Assembly (NCBI GenBank): GCA_949126835.1
Contig: OX421500.1
Location: 25,305,231 to 25,369,230, forward strand
Origin: Anisus vortex
Taxonomy: Eukaryota > Mollusca > Gastropoda > Planorbidae
Direction of reading: 5' to 3'
Length of the DNA stretch: 64,000 bases
This document shows positions 58,001 to 61,000 of the stretch, in pieces (positions within the stretch are counted from its first letter, which is position 1; every line of letters begins with the position of its first letter). Under the pieces are notes generated by a model. The model saw only the letters and a list, made by a program, of their open reading frames with translations. It did not search any database and had not been told where the DNA came from. The position numbers were made by a program, and so were the translations under genes.

Positions 58001-61000
58001 ATCTTTATTACTAGACATTGATGAGTGTAATCTTCCAACATCCAAATGTGAACAGCTTTGTCTCAACACTGAAGGAAGTTATCGCTGTTCCTGTACTACA
58101 GATCTAATCTTACAGGCTGATGGCTTAACATGTAGAGGTAGACAGGGAATTTCTCTTTTCTTACTAAAGTTTCCCTTTCAGACCATTGCAGCTTGTAGGG
58201 CAACTGAAGTAGTGTTACCAAACTTCTGTGACCACAGCTTACAGTGCCAGCTCATTGCCCATCTGCCTTTACTTATACCCAACTAATCTCAGGTATCCAT
58301 CAGAGCTGAGGAGTTTCATGAACCGCCTCCATACCCAGAACAAATTCCTAGCCTTCACCAGGACTCAAACCTGAGGCCTTCAGTACACCAATCTGAGCAC
58401 GATGGCATTTGACCACCTTACTTCCAGTTGTTATTATTTCATGTTTCTTGTGAAGTTTAATTGGGATTAACTTCCTTCTTCTAATACATTAAAAATTAAA
58501 TGTCAATTTACCCTAATTCATGTAATGACTGATTCTTCTATTTGGATCACTAAGTTGCCTGGCTTAACCTGAGGAAAATAAATCATTTGATTTAATCAAT
58601 TTATGTACTCTGAAGTCTAATTATAAACTGCCAGTGTTGATAAATAAAAATGCCCTAACCCTTCTCTCACTATTCATTTATTTACATAGATTTTCTATAA
58701 TAAAACGTGTGTATAATTAATTATATTTTGTTCTTGTAGCTACATTACCATGTGTTAATACCACTGACTGCAGCTATCAATGTGCTGTTATAAATGGAAC
58801 AGACATGTGTCTATGTCCCAAAGGACAAATGTTGGATAAAGGTGGAAAAACTTGTAAAGGTAATCCTAGCTTCTCTTATATGTTACAAGGGATATGTATA
58901 TACAGAAGATTATAACATCTCTTGACTATTAAGTCCCATAAGTCTATTAATATTGTAACTTTAAGTTTGCATTTCATCAAATCGTACCCAGCTTAAATGG
59001 TAGGTAGTCAACTTACAAAATGTATGAACAAATGTTTTGAATCTATATCAATATAATGTGTACTAACGTGATCTGTTGACTTATTTAAATTTGAAATTAT
59101 TACATTTACAAATTTATGTAAGTTATCTTTCTTTTTGCATGATATTTAAGTATAGAATTAGGAAAATCAACCTCTTAAAATCATTAAAATGCTTAAAAAA
59201 GAAAAGCTTAGACTAAAAACCAGAGACGATTCTAGGGTGGAATCTTTTTTTCTTTAAATTTAAAAGATAACACAGAATATCCAGTAATTTCAGATCTCTC
59301 TGATGAAATTGTCAATGTAACCTTAGGACAAAGTATTCAGTACAAGTCTTTACTATTCTGCATACTATTATATGTTTGCAAAGTTTTTCAAGCTGTGTAT
59401 GCTAACATCTTAGATCAATAACTCATATCATGAATTCTAGAACAAACTATTTCAGTAAAATGATAAAATGTTCTATTAAATAGTCTTTAATATATAACTA
59501 TTTTTTCTACATTTTTGTTATAATGTTTTAGTATGTGAACCAAACTATTATGGTCCATCTTGTACTTTGGCCTGTCACTGTGAAGCAAATCAAGAATGTG
59601 ACAATGTTGATGGATCTTGTTACAGCACTGCAATCAACACTACCATAACAACAGCATTACCAGCTACCAGTGAAACCATCACAACAGCATTACCAGCTAC
59701 CAGTGAAACCATCACAACAGCATTACCAGCTACCAGTGAAACCATCACAACAGCATTACCAGCTACCAGTGAAACCATCACAACAGCATTACCAGCTACC
59801 AGTGAAACCATCACAACAGCATTACCAGCTACCAGTGAAACCATCACAACAGCATTACCAGCTACCAGTGAAACCATCACAACAGCATTACCAGCTACCA
59901 GTGAAACCATCACAACAGCATTACCAGCAACCAGTGAAACCATCACAACAGTATTACCAGCTACCAGTGAAACCATCACAACAGCATTACCAGCTACCAG
60001 TGAAACTGTTACAACAACAGTCAACTCCCATACATCGACTATTATCACTTGTGAATCAGCTAATAACATTTGTAATTCCAGCAATCATGAAACATGTGTC
60101 AACAGAGAGTCAGGCTATGAATGTGTTTGTATATCTGGCTTCATGAAACTCAACAACAACAGTGATTGTACAGGTGATCTTTTCTTATATCAAACTGATA
60201 ATTGATTGTACATGTGATCTTTTCTTATATCAAACTAATAATATTTATCTCTGATTAGCATTATTGTTTTTTGTTGTAAAATCAAATAGTAAAATAATTT
60301 ATTGTGTTGACAGAAATATCTTCATTTAACTACACTGTAACTTTAAATTGGGATGTGCCAACCAAGTATTTAGAGGATGAAAATAGTGATGACTATAAAT
60401 GGCTTAAAAATGAAATTGAAACACAGGTATGTTTGATTTAACCAATAGATGTCCTTAGAATTTTTTTTTCTCTTTATAATTTCAATTCCATTATTTACAT
60501 TCTACAGATTCCTTATAATTTTTTCTTTACAGACCTTAAAAAGACTAAGAGAAAAATCACCAAATGTTTATTCTGTAGACGTTACAAAACTCAGGTATTA
60601 AATTCTATAACTCTTCATAAATAATGATTTCTTAAAATGTCAAATATTATTTGAATTTGATCTAAGATATTATTTGCAAATGTTAATTTTACCTTTTTAT
60701 ATTTGATTCTATTTATATTTAAAAAAAAATATTTGTCATAGCCTTGTTCGTACATTAAACTTACTATGTCATTTAGTATATAAAATCTTTCTTGCTTAAC
60801 ATTTACAACTTGTTCCTAAAAATGCATTGGAATATTTACATCAATTTACAGTAATAACTTAGAAATATGACACATTTTTGTGTGTGGTTGCAATCCTTTT
60901 CCCTGTTATTTATATTTCTTTATGTTTACCCCTCCACTTCTAAGCCCATCTATTCCTCTATGCTAAAAGAATTTCAGTTTACAATTAAAACTCTAGATAA

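Noticed and set aside
59620..60146. Open frames opposite or out of frame with the mucin repeat
   Set aside because: Shadows of the 33-bp unit; only the plus frame joins its neighbours in phase and carries EGF cysteines on both sides.
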